A stretch of DNA of 64,000 nucleotides from Ornithinimicrobium cryptoxanthini (GTDB lineage: Bacteria > Actinomycetota > Actinomycetes > Actinomycetales > Dermatophilaceae). The stretch spans positions 434,001 to 498,000 of the forward strand of contig NZ_CP099490.1 of NCBI RefSeq assembly GCF_023923205.1, given 5' to 3'. Under the pieces are notes generated by a model. It was not told where the DNA came from and searched no databases. It saw only the letters and a list, made by a program, of their open reading frames with translations. Of this stretch, positions 18,856-27,093 are shown one piece after another. Within the stretch, counting starts at the first letter, position 1, and every line of letters begins with the position of its first letter. The position numbers and the translations under genes were made by a program.

Positions 18856-19524
18856 TTAGGGCCGCGAGGCGAGCTGCTCGATCAGCTTGCTCGGACCGGA
18901 GACGATCATGATGTGGTGCCGTCCGACCTTGGTCTCCGGCACGGCGTGCGTGAAGTCCTCACCGGGTGCCTTCACGCCGACGACCGTCACGCCATACTTC
19001 TTGCGGATGTCGGTCTCGGCCAGCGTGAAGCCGATCATCTCCTGCGGCGGAGACATCTTGACGATGGCGTAGCCGTCCTCGAACTCGATGTAGCCCATCA
19101 TCCGGTCGTTCACCAGGTGCGCCACCCGGTTGCCGGACTCGGCCTCCGGGAAGATCACGTGGTGGACGCCGATCCGCTCGAGCAGGCGGGCGTGCTCGGC
19201 GGAGACCGCCTTGGCCCAGATTGAGGGGACGCCGGCATCCACCAGGTTGCCGGCGGTCAGCAGCGAGCTCTCGATCGAGGTCCCGATGCCGACCACCGCG
19301 ACGCGGAAGTCCTGCGGCTTGGCCTGTGCGAGCTGGCTCGGGTCAGCCGCGTCCGCGGCCAGCACCCGGGTCAGCCTCCGGGAGAACTTCTCGGCCTGGG
19401 CCCCGTCGCCCTCGATCGCGTGCACCCGGTAGCCGAGCCGATCCATCTCGATGGCTGCGGCTGCGCCGAACCGACCGAGGCCGATGACGAGGATGTCCTC
19501 GTCGAACAACCGGTGCCTGGCCAT
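18856..19524 (-). CDS. TrkA-type potassium channel/transport regulatory protein (RCK_N + RCK_C)
   Basis: A 222-residue cytoplasmic gating subunit for a K+ uptake system. The N-terminal Rossmann domain starts with VIGLGRFGAAAAIEMDRLG and binds NAD(H) or ATP; a TrkA-C/RCK_C domain (KYGVTVVGVKAPGEDFTHAVPETK) covers the last 75 residues. In several bacteria RCK_C domains of this type bind c-di-AMP; whether this one does is not known. ATG at 19524 follows GGAGG. The membrane subunit is not adjacent. The gene is divergent from the AcuC-like gene, 38 nt away. Confidence 0.9.
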   Translation of the reverse strand: MARHRLFDEDILVIGLGRFGAAAAIEMDRLGYRVHAIEGDGAQAEKFSRRLTRVLAADAADPSQLAQAKPQDFRVAVVGIGTSIESSLLTAGNLVDAGVPSIWAKAVSAEHARLLERIGVHHVIFPEAESGNRVAHLVNDRMMGYIEFEDGYAIVKMSPPQEMIGFTLAETDIRKKYGVTVVGVKAPGEDFTHAVPETKVGRHHIMIVSGPSKLIEQLASRP

Positions 19525-19562
19525 GCTGACCTCCGTGAAGCGTCGTGGTCTAGCGTTGCCCC

Positions 19563-20750
19563 ATGATCGGGGCACGCGTCGTGTGGGACCAGCGTTTCAT
19601 GTCCTACGACTTCGGACCGGGACATCCGATGCATCCGTCCCGCCTGGAGCTCACCCACCGCCTGTGCGACGAGCTCGGGCTGCTGGACCTGCCCGGCGTG
19701 CAGGTTGCCCCCGCCGTCGCCGCCACCGACGAGCAGATCGCCACCGTCCACACCCCAGCGCTGATCGCCGCGGTCCAGAGGGTCTCGGCCGACCCGTCCG
19801 CGCGCGTCGACGGACACGGACTGGGCGGCTCAGACACGCCGAACTTCCGGGGCATGCACTCGGCCACCGCGCTCGCCGTGGGAGCCACGGTCGAGGCCGC
19901 TCACGCGGTCTGGGACGGTCAGGTCCAGCACGCCGTCAACATCGCCGGCGGGTTGCACCACGGCATGCCCAACGAGGTGGCCGGGTTCTGCGTCTACAAC
20001 GATGCCGGCGTGGCGATCCGGTCGCTGCTCGACGCCGGGGTGGCGCGGGTGGCCTATGTCGACGTCGACGTCCACCACGGCGACGGCGTCGAACGCATCT
20101 TCTGGGACGACCCGCGGGTGCTGACCGTCTCTGTGCACGAGACCGGGGCCGCGCTGTTCCCGGGGACCGGCTTCCCCGGCGACACCGGGGGCCCGCAGGC
20201 TCCGGACAGCGCGGTCAACGTCGCCCTGCCCCCGGGCACCGGCGACGCCGGGTGGTTGCGGGCCATCCACTCGGTCGTGCCCCACGTGCTGCGTGCCTTC
20301 CGTCCGCAGATCATGGTGACCCAGCAAGGGTGCGACGCGCACTTTGCCGACCCCCTCAGCCACCTGGCCGTGTCCATCGACGCCATGCACGCGGCATACT
20401 CCCTGCTGCACGACCTGTCCCATGAGCTCTGCGAAGGCAGGTGGGTGGCGCTCGGGGGCGGGGGCTATGAGCTGATCGAGGTCGTGCCGCGAGCCTGGAC
20501 CCACCTGGTGGCGATCGCTGCACACCAGCCGCTGTCCCTCACCCTGGACATCCCCGAGGCCTGGCGCGAGCACGTGGCCCGCCTCTATGGACAGGTCGCA
20601 CCGCGGCGCATGGGGGACCGGGGCGGGGAGCCCATCACCTATGGCACCTGGGGCGCGGGTTATGAGCCGGAGAGTCCCGTGGACACAGCGATCCTGGCGA
20701 CCCGACGGGCGGTCTTCCCCGGCTGGGGACTGGACCCGTGGTTTGACTGA
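19563..20750 (+). CDS. AcuC-like histone deacetylase family protein
   Basis: A 395-residue zinc-dependent deacetylase of the arginase/HDAC fold, related to AcuC, which deacetylates acetyl-CoA synthetase in Bacillus. Catalytic motifs are GGLHHGMPNEVAGFCVYNDAGVAI with the His pair, VDVDVHHGDGVERIFW with the zinc Asp/His, and VNVALPPGTGDAGWL. A C-terminal extension follows GGGGYELIEVVPRAW. No acetyl-CoA synthetase is nearby; the GNAT at 18277 is two genes away, but any pairing is speculative. Confidence 0.92.
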   Translation: MIGARVVWDQRFMSYDFGPGHPMHPSRLELTHRLCDELGLLDLPGVQVAPAVAATDEQIATVHTPALIAAVQRVSADPSARVDGHGLGGSDTPNFRGMHSATALAVGATVEAAHAVWDGQVQHAVNIAGGLHHGMPNEVAGFCVYNDAGVAIRSLLDAGVARVAYVDVDVHHGDGVERIFWDDPRVLTVSVHETGAALFPGTGFPGDTGGPQAPDSAVNVALPPGTGDAGWLRAIHSVVPHVLRAFRPQIMVTQQGCDAHFADPLSHLAVSIDAMHAAYSLLHDLSHELCEGRWVALGGGGYELIEVVPRAWTHLVAIAAHQPLSLTLDIPEAWREHVARLYGQVAPRRMGDRGGEPITYGTWGAGYEPESPVDTAILATRRAVFPGWGLDPWFD

Positions 20751-20802
20751 ACGAGCTCGGCTGGACGGCCCCTTTGCCGAGACAGGGCAGCCAGAGCGAT
20801 TA

Positions 20803-20820
20803 GGTCACATTTTGGTCACA
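20803..20820 (+). promoter_or_regulatory. 11-bp direct repeat GGTCACA-N4-GGTCACA
   Basis: GGTCACA at 20803 and 20814 form direct repeats with an 11-bp period, 126 nt before the HTH gene start. The spacing and TCAC core resemble PhoP (PHO box) half-sites of actinobacteria (GTTCACC), with 5 of 7 bases shared. Confidence 0.35.
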
Positions 20821-20924
20821 ACGGCGTGTCCACTGGACTTTATCGCTGTCGCGCCTTTCGCAACTGCCTCATGTGCCCCTATGGTTCTCCTGAGGACAGG
20901 ACGCCACCGGAGACCCGTTGGCCA

Positions 20925-20940
20925 CTGTCAGTACTGACAG
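20925..20940. promoter_or_regulatory. 16-bp perfect palindrome before the HTH gene
   Basis: CTGTCAGTACTGACAG is a perfect 16-bp palindrome ending 5 nt before ATG 20946 and 14 nt before ATG 20955. Its position over the translation start region suits an operator, perhaps for autoregulation, or an RNA hairpin controlling initiation. Confidence 0.45.
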
Positions 20941-20945
20941 ATGGG

Positions 20946-21155
20946 ATGACGTCGATGGCTGAAGAGCGCCGACTCGGTGAGATGAGCTTTATGACCGTGG
21001 CCGAGGTCGCGGCAGTCATGCGCGTGTCCAAGATGACCGTCTACCGCCTGGTGCACTCTGGGGAGCTCCCCTCGGTGCGCGTGGGTCGGTCCTTCCGGGT
21101 GCCCGAGCAGGCCGTGACCGACTATCTCCAGGACTCCTACCACGGGACTGCGTGA
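20946..21155 (+). CDS. Excisionase-family helix-turn-helix DNA-binding protein (MerR-like)
   Basis: A 69-residue protein with one MerR/excisionase-type HTH (MTVAEVAAVMRVSKMTVYRLVHSGELPSVRVGRSFRVPEQAVTDYL). It resembles the small BldC-related proteins found next to the bS22 gene across Actinobacteria (Rv0500A in M. tuberculosis, from memory). The start is ATG 20946 or 20955; neither has a strong RBS. The 16-bp palindrome just upstream may be its own binding site. It lies 168 nt before bS22. Confidence 0.85.
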   Translation: MTSMAEERRLGEMSFMTVAEVAAVMRVSKMTVYRLVHSGELPSVRVGRSFRVPEQAVTDYLQDSYHGTA

Positions 21156-21210
21156 ACGCAGCCGCTGACATCCGTCCGGGTTCGCGCGGGCGGGATGCGG
21201 CGCAGCCCGT

Positions 21211-21240
21211 TTGGGAGCGACCGACGACGGACGGTAGGCT
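21211..21240 (+). promoter_or_regulatory. Candidate promoter for the bS22 gene
   Basis: TTGGGA (21211) and TAGGCT (21235) are separated by 18 nt and lie 84 nt before the bS22 start. The match to sigma-70-like boxes is moderate. Confidence 0.35.
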
Positions 21241-21323
21241 GACCCGACTGCCCGGTGGCCACCGCGTGTGCGCTGCCGTCCGGTAGACCAGACAGCCAAG
21301 AGACGAAGGACACGGTTTAGCCA

Positions 21324-21422
21324 ATGGGCTCTGTGATCAAGAAGCGCCGCAAGCGTATGGCGAAGAAGAAGCACCGCAAACTGCTGCGCAAGACGCGCCA
21401 CCAGCGTCGCAACAAGAAGTGA
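21324..21422 (+). CDS. Small ribosomal protein bS22 / AURKAIP1-COX24 domain peptide
   Basis: A 32-residue, very basic peptide beginning [19 protein letters not shown]. It matches the conserved actinobacterial peptide identified as ribosomal protein bS22 in mycobacterial ribosomes and related to the mitochondrial AURKAIP1/COX24 motif. It is too short for ordinary gene calling. Its place between a small HTH gene and an SDR gene is the conserved actinobacterial context. Confidence 0.93.
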   Translation: MGSVIKKRRKRMAKKKHRKLLRKTRHQRRNKK

Positions 21423-21506
21423 CCTGAGCGCGTCGGCGTCGGCTCCCCCGGTGAAGTTCAGCCGTGGAGTTCGGCGCCGATGCGTCATTCTGGGAGGGTG
21501 GAACCC

Positions 21507-22508
21507 GTGGGCGGTGCAGCGCATCCCAGGGTCGTCATGGTCACCGGTGTGGCCCGCGACCTGGCTGGTCGGGTCGTGCGGCGGCTCGCCGACGACCCGA
21601 CGATCGAGCGTGTCATCGGCGTGGACCTGGTGCCGCCCCGGCACCCCATGGGGCGGGGCGAATATGTCCGCGCCGACGTGCGCAGTCCTCTGCTGGCCCG
21701 CCTGCTGACCCAGGCGCAGGTCGACACGGTCGTCCACATGGGCGTCATCGCGACGCCGCGCGATGCCGGTGGCCGCGTCGTCCAGAAGGACATCAACGTC
21801 CTGGGGACGATGCAGCTGATGGCTGCCTGCCAGAAGTCGCCCAGCGTGCAGCGGGTCATCGTCAAGTCGACCGCAGGGGTCTATGGGTCCTCCCCGCAGG
21901 ATCCTGCGGTCTTCACCGAGGAGATGACGGCGCGCAAGCTGCCCCGCTCCGGCTTCCCGCACGACTCGATGGAGGCCGAGAGCTATGTGCGCGGGCTGTC
22001 CCGCCGGCGCCCTGACATCGGCATCACCATGCTGCGGATGGCCAACGTGATCGGGCCGAGCATCCGCACGGTCCTGACCGACTACTTCCGCATGCCGGTG
22101 GTCCCGGTCCCGTTCGGGCAGCAGGGTCGGTTGCAGTTCCTGCACGAGGATGACGCCGTGGCCGTCACCGTCCAGGCCGCCACCGGACCCATCGTCGGCA
22201 CCGTCAACGTCGCTGGCGACGGTGTCCTGTCGCTGGGCCAGGCGATCGTGCTGAGCCGCCGCCCCTGGGCGCCGGTCGTGCCCGGCACCGGTCGGCTCGC
22301 GCTCTGGGCCAGCAGGCGGGTCGGCTGGGCCGCGCTGCCGTCGGACCACCTGGAGTTCCTGTCCTACGGTCGCGTCATCGACACCCGGCGGATGCGCAAG
22401 GAGCTGGGTTTCTCGCCCGCCTACACGACCCGGGGCGCCTTCGAGTCGTTCCTGTCCGCGCGCCGCGCCGGCGACCGTCCCGAGCAGCACGTCGAGGAGG
22501 CCCAGTGA
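21507..22508 (+). CDS. NAD-dependent epimerase/dehydratase (extended SDR)
   Basis: A 333-residue SDR-fold protein. The nucleotide loop (MVTGVARDLAGRVVRRL) departs from the usual TGxxGxxG, and no clear YxxxK catalytic pair is seen near STAGVYGSSPQDP, so classical sugar-epimerase chemistry is uncertain. It resembles the protein encoded between bS22 and the acyltransferase in mycobacteria (Rv0501, annotated galE2). GTG 21507 lies about 10 nt after GGGAGG; an upstream in-frame ATG (21480) has no such site. The stop overlaps the next start. Confidence 0.8.
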   Translation: MGGAAHPRVVMVTGVARDLAGRVVRRLADDPTIERVIGVDLVPPRHPMGRGEYVRADVRSPLLARLLTQAQVDTVVHMGVIATPRDAGGRVVQKDINVLGTMQLMAACQKSPSVQRVIVKSTAGVYGSSPQDPAVFTEEMTARKLPRSGFPHDSMEAESYVRGLSRRRPDIGITMLRMANVIGPSIRTVLTDYFRMPVVPVPFGQQGRLQFLHEDDAVAVTVQAATGPIVGTVNVAGDGVLSLGQAIVLSRRPWAPVVPGTGRLALWASRRVGWAALPSDHLEFLSYGRVIDTRRMRKELGFSPAYTTRGAFESFLSARRAGDRPEQHVEEAQ

Positions 22509-23461
22509 GCGAGCAGGAGGCGCCGCCCCGTCCGCCGATCAGCGAGACCGAGCTGGAGCACGCAGTCATGCTGCTGGTCAGGGGCCTGCGGGCCGCCGGG
22601 GAGACCATCGGGCTCACTGGCGATGAGCTGGACGACGCGGTCGCGGCCACCCTGGCCTTCCTGCGTCGCCGCTTCACGGGCGACTACTCCGTCGACGAGT
22701 TCGGTTTTGACGCTGACTTCACCGAGAGCCTCGCGCTGCCGCTGCTGCGTCCTCTCTATCGCAAGTGGTTCCGGGTGGAGGTCCGCGGGGTCGAGAACAT
22801 CCCCCTCGAGGGCGGTGCCCTGCTCGTGGCCAACCACTCCGGGTCCATCGCCATCGACTCGGTGATGACCCAGGTGGCGGTGCACGAGGAGACTGTTGGG
22901 CGCCGCAACCTGCGGATGCTGGGGGCAGACCTGGTGTTCGCCAGCCCCGTCGTGGGTCCGGTGGCGCGCAAGACGGGCAGCACGCTGGCCACCAGCGCGG
23001 ATGCGCAGCGGCTGCTGGACGAGGGCCACCTGGTCGGAGTGTGGCCCGAGGGGTTCAAGGGCGTCGGCAAGCTCTACAAGGACCGCTACCGTCTGCAGCG
23101 CTTTGGCCGCGGCGGGTTTGTGGCTGCCGCGCTGCGAGCCGGCGTGCCGATCATCCCCTGCTCGATCGTGGGGGCCGAGGAGAGCTATCCGATGCTGGGC
23201 AACGCCACCCCCGTGGCCCGGCTGCTCGGCCTGCCCTACTTCCCCCTCACGCCGACCTTCCCGTGGTTGGGGCCGCTTGGGATGATCCCGCTGCCCAGCA
23301 AGTGGATCATCGAGTTCGGCAGCCCGATCCCCACCGATGACCGCGGCGAGGGAGCGGCCGAGGACCCGGCCGTGGTCTTTGAGATCTCCGACCGGGTGCG
23401 CGAGACGATCCAGCACACGCTCTACTCGCTGCTCCGCGACCGTCGCTCCGTCTTCTTCTAG
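22505..23461 (+). CDS. PlsC-type lysophospholipid acyltransferase family protein
   Basis: A 318-residue acyltransferase of the glycerolipid type. The catalytic His is in NHSGSIAID (an H-x6-D variant of the usual H-x4-D), with VGVWPEGFKGVGKLY as the third motif. A helical N-terminal segment of about 90 residues precedes it. GTG at 22505 overlaps the SDR stop by 4 nt, so translation is probably coupled. The acyl acceptor is unknown; in mycobacteria the equivalent gene keeps the same neighbours. Confidence 0.85.
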   Translation: MSEQEAPPRPPISETELEHAVMLLVRGLRAAGETIGLTGDELDDAVAATLAFLRRRFTGDYSVDEFGFDADFTESLALPLLRPLYRKWFRVEVRGVENIPLEGGALLVANHSGSIAIDSVMTQVAVHEETVGRRNLRMLGADLVFASPVVGPVARKTGSTLATSADAQRLLDEGHLVGVWPEGFKGVGKLYKDRYRLQRFGRGGFVAAALRAGVPIIPCSIVGAEESYPMLGNATPVARLLGLPYFPLTPTFPWLGPLGMIPLPSKWIIEFGSPIPTDDRGEGAAEDPAVVFEISDRVRETIQHTLYSLLRDRRSVFF

Positions 23462-23462
23462 G

Positions 23463-23759
23463 ATGCGCTGGCTGCGGCGTGGCGCCGGGAAAACGGAACC
23501 GCGCGTCACGTTGGTGGACCGGGTCGGCTGCCACCTGTGTGACGAGGCGGCCGCCGTCCTCGACCAGGTCCGTGCCACCGAGCGTGGCGCGGACTGGGTG
23601 CGGGTGGACGTCGACTCCTCCCCGCACCTGCTTGAGGCGTATGACGACCTCGTGCCGGTCGTCCTGGTCGACGGCGAGCCGATCGCACAGTGGACGGTGA
23701 CGCAGGCCCAGGTGCGCGCAGCGCTGCGGCGCCGCCGCCGTCGGCCTACGCGCCGGTAG
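23463..23759 (+). CDS. Glutaredoxin-like thiol-disulfide protein
   Basis: A 98-residue thioredoxin-fold protein of the DUF836 glutaredoxin group. The CxxC site is in DRVGCHLCDEAA and the cis-Pro region in DLVPVVLVDGEPI. The C-terminus is Arg-rich. ATG 23463 lies one base after the acyltransferase stop. It precedes rex-hemA; the same glutaredoxin-hemA order occurs in mycobacteria (Rv0508, from memory). Confidence 0.87.
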   Translation: MRWLRRGAGKTEPRVTLVDRVGCHLCDEAAAVLDQVRATERGADWVRVDVDSSPHLLEAYDDLVPVVLVDGEPIAQWTVTQAQVRAALRRRRRRPTRR

Positions 23760-23766
23760 CCACGGG

Positions 23767-23795
23767 CCCCCGACAGGCAACCCCCGACAGGCAAC
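23767..23795 (+). repeat. Tandem 14-bp repeat beside the Rex site
   Basis: CCCCCGACAGGCAAC occurs at 23767 and again at 23781 with a 14-bp period, directly before the Rex-type palindrome. It may be a slipped duplication or part of the promoter architecture. Confidence 0.6.
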
Positions 23796-23796
23796 T

Positions 23797-23814
23797 TTGT
23801 GCAACCGTTCACAA
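23797..23814. promoter_or_regulatory. Rex operator (ROP)
   Basis: TTGTGCAACCGTTCACAA differs at one base from the actinobacterial Rex consensus TTGTGAA-N4-TTCACAA. It lies 83 nt before rex. Rex is known to bind such sites when NAD+ dominates and to release at high NADH; autoregulation of the rex-hem operon is expected. A TATAAG -10-like box is at 23861. Confidence 0.88.
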
Positions 23815-23896
23815 GGTCTTAGAGTGAGGGGGTCCCTGAACATCCTTGCCGGGTTGCTGATATAAGCCTGCGTGGTCGAGAGGAGCTTGTGTCGAC

Positions 23897-24616
23897 GTGG
23901 TGACTGCCCCCGTCCGTCGAGCTGGCGTCCCAGAGGCCACTGTCGGGCGACTTCCGCTCTATCTGCGAGCGTTGACCGCACTGCTCGACCAGGGCATCAC
24001 CAGCATCTCCTCCGAGGAGCTCGCGACGCTGGCCGGGGTCCGCTCTGCCCAGGTGCGCAAGGACCTGTCACACCTCGGCTCCTATGGCGTGCGCGGTGTG
24101 GGCTATGACAGCGAGCAGCTGTCGGCCCAGATCTCCCAGGAGCTGGGCCTGACCCAGGAGTGGCCCGTCGCGATCGTCGGCATGGGCAACCTGGGCCGCG
24201 CACTGGCGGCCTATGGCGGCTTCACCGGCCGTGGCTTCCGCATCGTCGCGCTCGTCGATGACGATCCCGAGGTGGTCGGCACGGTGGTCGAGGGGCTGAC
24301 GGTCACGACGTTGACCGCTTTGGGCACTTCCGGCACGGCCGTCGCGATCGGGGTGATCACCACGCCGGCGCCGGCGGCGCAGACCGTGGCTGAGCAGCTG
24401 GTGCTGCTGGGCGTGCGCTCGATCCTCAACTTCGCCCCCGGGCACCTCGTGCTGCCCGACGGGGTGGACGTGCGTGGCGTGGACCTGGCCACCGAGCTGC
24501 AGATCCTGGCCTTCCACGAGCAGCGGCGGCTGCTCGCGATCTCCACCCACGACCCCCTCGTCGCGGACGTCGACGCCGGACCGGACTGCGACCTGGGGCG
24601 AGGTGCTCTGGGATGA
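23897..24616 (+). CDS. rex: Redox-sensing transcriptional repressor Rex
   Basis: A 239-residue NADH-responsive repressor. The N-terminal winged helix (LPLYLRALTALLDQGITSISSEELA then VRSAQVRKDLSHLGSYGVRGVGYD) is followed by a Rossmann domain (AIVGMGNLGRALAAYGGF) and a C-terminal domain-swapped helix. GTG 23897 follows AGAGGAG at 11 nt; GTG 23900 is possible. Its stop overlaps hemA by ATGA. In Streptomyces coelicolor rex is also first in a rex-hemACD operon. Confidence 0.96.
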   Translation: MVTAPVRRAGVPEATVGRLPLYLRALTALLDQGITSISSEELATLAGVRSAQVRKDLSHLGSYGVRGVGYDSEQLSAQISQELGLTQEWPVAIVGMGNLGRALAAYGGFTGRGFRIVALVDDDPEVVGTVVEGLTVTTLTALGTSGTAVAIGVITTPAPAAQTVAEQLVLLGVRSILNFAPGHLVLPDGVDVRGVDLATELQILAFHEQRRLLAISTHDPLVADVDAGPDCDLGRGALG

Positions 24617-25935
24617 GTCTCCTGGTCGTCGGCATCTCGCACCGCAGCGCACCGCTCGAGCTGCTCGAGCAGGTCTCCCTCGACGGCGCGCGCTCAAGCG
24701 CCCTGGCGACCGGTGTGGCCGGCCTTGAGGATGTCAACGAGGCGCTTGTCCTGACGACCTGCAACCGCACCGAGGTGTATGCCGACGTGCTGGGCTTCCA
24801 CGGCGCCGTCGCCCAGGTGGGACGCGCGATCGCCACGAGCTCCGGTGTGCCGCTCGACGTGCTGACGGATCACCTCTATGTGCACTACGAGGACCGGGCG
24901 GTCGACCACCTCTTCTCCCTGGCCTGCGGGCTGGAGTCGATGGCGCTCGGCGAGAGCGAGATCCTCGGGCAGCTGCGGGAAGCCCTGCGCACGGGCCAGG
25001 AGCACGCTCAGCTCGGGGCACAGCTCAACCCGTTGTTCCAGCAGGCGCTGCGGGTCGGCAAGCGGGCGCACACGGAGACCGGCCTGGACCAGGTGGCGCG
25101 CTCGCTGGTGGGGATGGGCCTTGATCGGGCGCGCGCACTGCTGGGTCCCCTCGAGGAGGTGCGGGCGCTGGTCATCGGGGCTGGAGCGATGTCCGGCCTT
25201 GCTGCCGCGTCCATGGTCCGCGCCGGTGTGCGGGGGGTGCATGTCCTCAACCGCACCCCCGGCCGGGCCGCGCGGCTGGCCCGGACCCACGGCGGTCAAG
25301 CCCACGACTGGAGCGCCCTGCCGGAGCAGCTGTCCCGGGCCGACCTGGTGATCACCTGCACCGGAGCGACGGACCACGTGATCACCCACGACGTCCTCGC
25401 CCGCGCGGGGCGGGCCGACGCAGGCAACCGTCCGCTCGTCGTGGTCGACCTGGCCATGCCACGCGATGTGGCCCCTGAGGTCGCCGACAGCCCGGGCGTG
25501 TCGGTGTGGAGCCTGGCCGAGCTGCACGGTGAGCAGGCTCAGGCGGACGACTCCCCGGAGACCACCACGGTGCTGGCCACCGTCCGGGAGCTGGTCACCG
25601 GCGAGGTGGCGGCCTATCTCGCGACCCGCCGGACGGCGCAGGTGGCGCCCACGCTGGCGGTCATGCGCTCGCGCGCCGCTGCCGTGGCCGACGCCGAGCT
25701 TGCTCGGCTGGACGAGAAGCTGCCCGATCTCTCCGAGGCTGAGCGTGCCCAGGTGCACCAGAGCGTCCGACGGATCGTGGGCAAGCTTTTGCACACCCCC
25801 ACGGTGCGGGCCAAGGAGCGGGCGGCGCAGGACGCCGACGGCAGCTATGTCGAGATGCTGCGCGAGCTCTTCGACCTGGACCCCAGGGCCACCGCGGCCG
25901 TGGACCGCGTGCCCCGCGTGAGTCGGTTGCCATGA
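24613..25935 (+). CDS. hemA: Glutamyl-tRNA reductase HemA
   Basis: A 440-residue enzyme that reduces glutamyl-tRNA to glutamate-1-semialdehyde, the first committed step of C5-pathway haem synthesis. The catalytic Cys is in LTTCNRTEVY; ACGLESMALGESEILGQ is the substrate region, IGAGAMSGLAAASM the NADPH loop, and a C-terminal dimerisation helix follows. ATG 24613 overlaps rex and the stop overlaps hemC. Confidence 0.97.
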   Translation: MSLLVVGISHRSAPLELLEQVSLDGARSSALATGVAGLEDVNEALVLTTCNRTEVYADVLGFHGAVAQVGRAIATSSGVPLDVLTDHLYVHYEDRAVDHLFSLACGLESMALGESEILGQLREALRTGQEHAQLGAQLNPLFQQALRVGKRAHTETGLDQVARSLVGMGLDRARALLGPLEEVRALVIGAGAMSGLAAASMVRAGVRGVHVLNRTPGRAARLARTHGGQAHDWSALPEQLSRADLVITCTGATDHVITHDVLARAGRADAGNRPLVVVDLAMPRDVAPEVADSPGVSVWSLAELHGEQAQADDSPETTTVLATVRELVTGEVAAYLATRRTAQVAPTLAVMRSRAAAVADAELARLDEKLPDLSEAERAQVHQSVRRIVGKLLHTPTVRAKERAAQDADGSYVEMLRELFDLDPRATAAVDRVPRVSRLP

Positions 25936-27089
25936 GTGAGCCGGTTGCCATGAACCAAACCAGTCAGCACGCGGCTGTGCTCCGCCTCGGGACCCGGGCC
26001 AGTGAGCTCGCGACCTCCCAGTCCGGGTGGGTCGCCGACCATCTGCGCTCCCTCGGTCACGAGGTCGAGCTCGTGCTCGTGCAGACCGAGGGGGACCGCA
26101 ACCGCGCGCCGCTGACCCAGATCGGGGGCACCGGTGTCTTCGTCTCCGCGCTGCGTGAGGCGTTGCTGGCCGGCGAGATCGACTGTGCCGTGCACTCTCT
26201 GAAGGACATCCCGGTCGCTGCGGCCCCTGGCCTCGTCACGGCAGCCGTGCCGGAGCGCGAGGACCCCCGCGACGTGCTGGTGTCCCGGGACGGGATGAGC
26301 CTGACCGAGCTCCCGGAGGGCGCCGTGATCGGCACCGGCTCGCCGCGACGCGCCGTGCAGCTCGCGGCCGCGGCACCGCACGTCACGGTGACCCAGATCC
26401 GGGGCAACGTGGGCAGTCGGATCAACCGCGTCACCTCCGGTGAGCTCGATGCGATCGTGCTCGCCGCCGCTGGGCTGCGCCGCCTCGGCCGCCTCGGCGA
26501 GGCGAGTCAGGTGCTGGAGCTGACGACCATGCTGCCGGCCCCGGGACAGGGCGCCCTGGCCGTCGAGTGCCGCGCCGAGGACGCCGCCGTGGTGCAGGCT
26601 CTCGCACACCTGGAGCACGCGCCCACGCGGATCTGCGTGACAGCCGAGCGTGCTCTGCTGGGTGCCCTTGAGGCTGGGTGCAGCGCACCCGTCGGGGCAC
26701 TGGCCCGCTGGGACGGGGAGGACGTGGTGCTGGAGGCCGTCGTGGGCCCCACCGACTCACTGGCGTCGGGAGACGCTGCTCCCACGCCCCGGGCCGCAGA
26801 CAGCGGACTGCTCGTCGCCGCGCGCGGCCAGTCCCGCGCGGTGCCCGCAGACGGTGGCCTGCTGGCGGGCGCCGGCGGCCAGTCCCGCGCGGTGCCCGCA
26901 GACCATGGCCTGCTCCGGCACCGGGTGCGGGGCAGGGACCCCGTCGAACTCGGCCGCGAGATGGCCGCCTACTTCCTCGACCACCTCGTTGCCACCGGCG
27001 ACCTGACCCCTCCGAAGGCCGGCAGTCACCTGGTTGCGACCGGCGACCGGTTCCCCACCGACCCCCGCAGCACGATCCCTGGAGCGTGA
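25932..27089 (+). CDS. hemC: Hydroxymethylbilane synthase HemC
   Basis: A 385-residue porphobilinogen deaminase that joins four porphobilinogens. It has RLGTRASELATSQS, VHSLKDIPVAAAPGL and the dipyrromethane-cofactor Cys250 in LEAGCSAPVG. The family is usually 300-330 residues; the excess lies in domain 3, where a 17-residue block (QSRAVPAD.GLL) is repeated at nt 26825-26914 and LVATGD appears twice near the end. ATG 25932 overlaps hemA; a second in-frame ATG is at 25950. Confidence 0.95.
   Translation: MSEPVAMNQTSQHAAVLRLGTRASELATSQSGWVADHLRSLGHEVELVLVQTEGDRNRAPLTQIGGTGVFVSALREALLAGEIDCAVHSLKDIPVAAAPGLVTAAVPEREDPRDVLVSRDGMSLTELPEGAVIGTGSPRRAVQLAAAAPHVTVTQIRGNVGSRINRVTSGELDAIVLAAAGLRRLGRLGEASQVLELTTMLPAPGQGALAVECRAEDAAVVQALAHLEHAPTRICVTAERALLGALEAGCSAPVGALARWDGEDVVLEAVVGPTDSLASGDAAPTPRAADSGLLVAARGQSRAVPADGGLLAGAGGQSRAVPADHGLLRHRVRGRDPVELGREMAAYFLDHLVATGDLTPPKAGSHLVATGDRFPTDPRSTIPGA
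26825..26914 (+). repeat. Tandem repeat inside hemC (period 51 bp)
   Basis: A 28-bp block starting CGGCCAGTCCCGCGCGG is repeated exactly at 26825 and 26876, and TGGCCTGCT follows each copy. The period is 51 bp (17 codons), so the reading frame is kept. Confidence 0.85.
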
Positions 27090-27093
27090 TCAC

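Noticed and set aside
18790..18860. Repeat CTCTGAGGTGTT / CTCTGAGGCGTT
   Set aside because: Short, imperfect and between convergent genes; no further copies or dyad seen.
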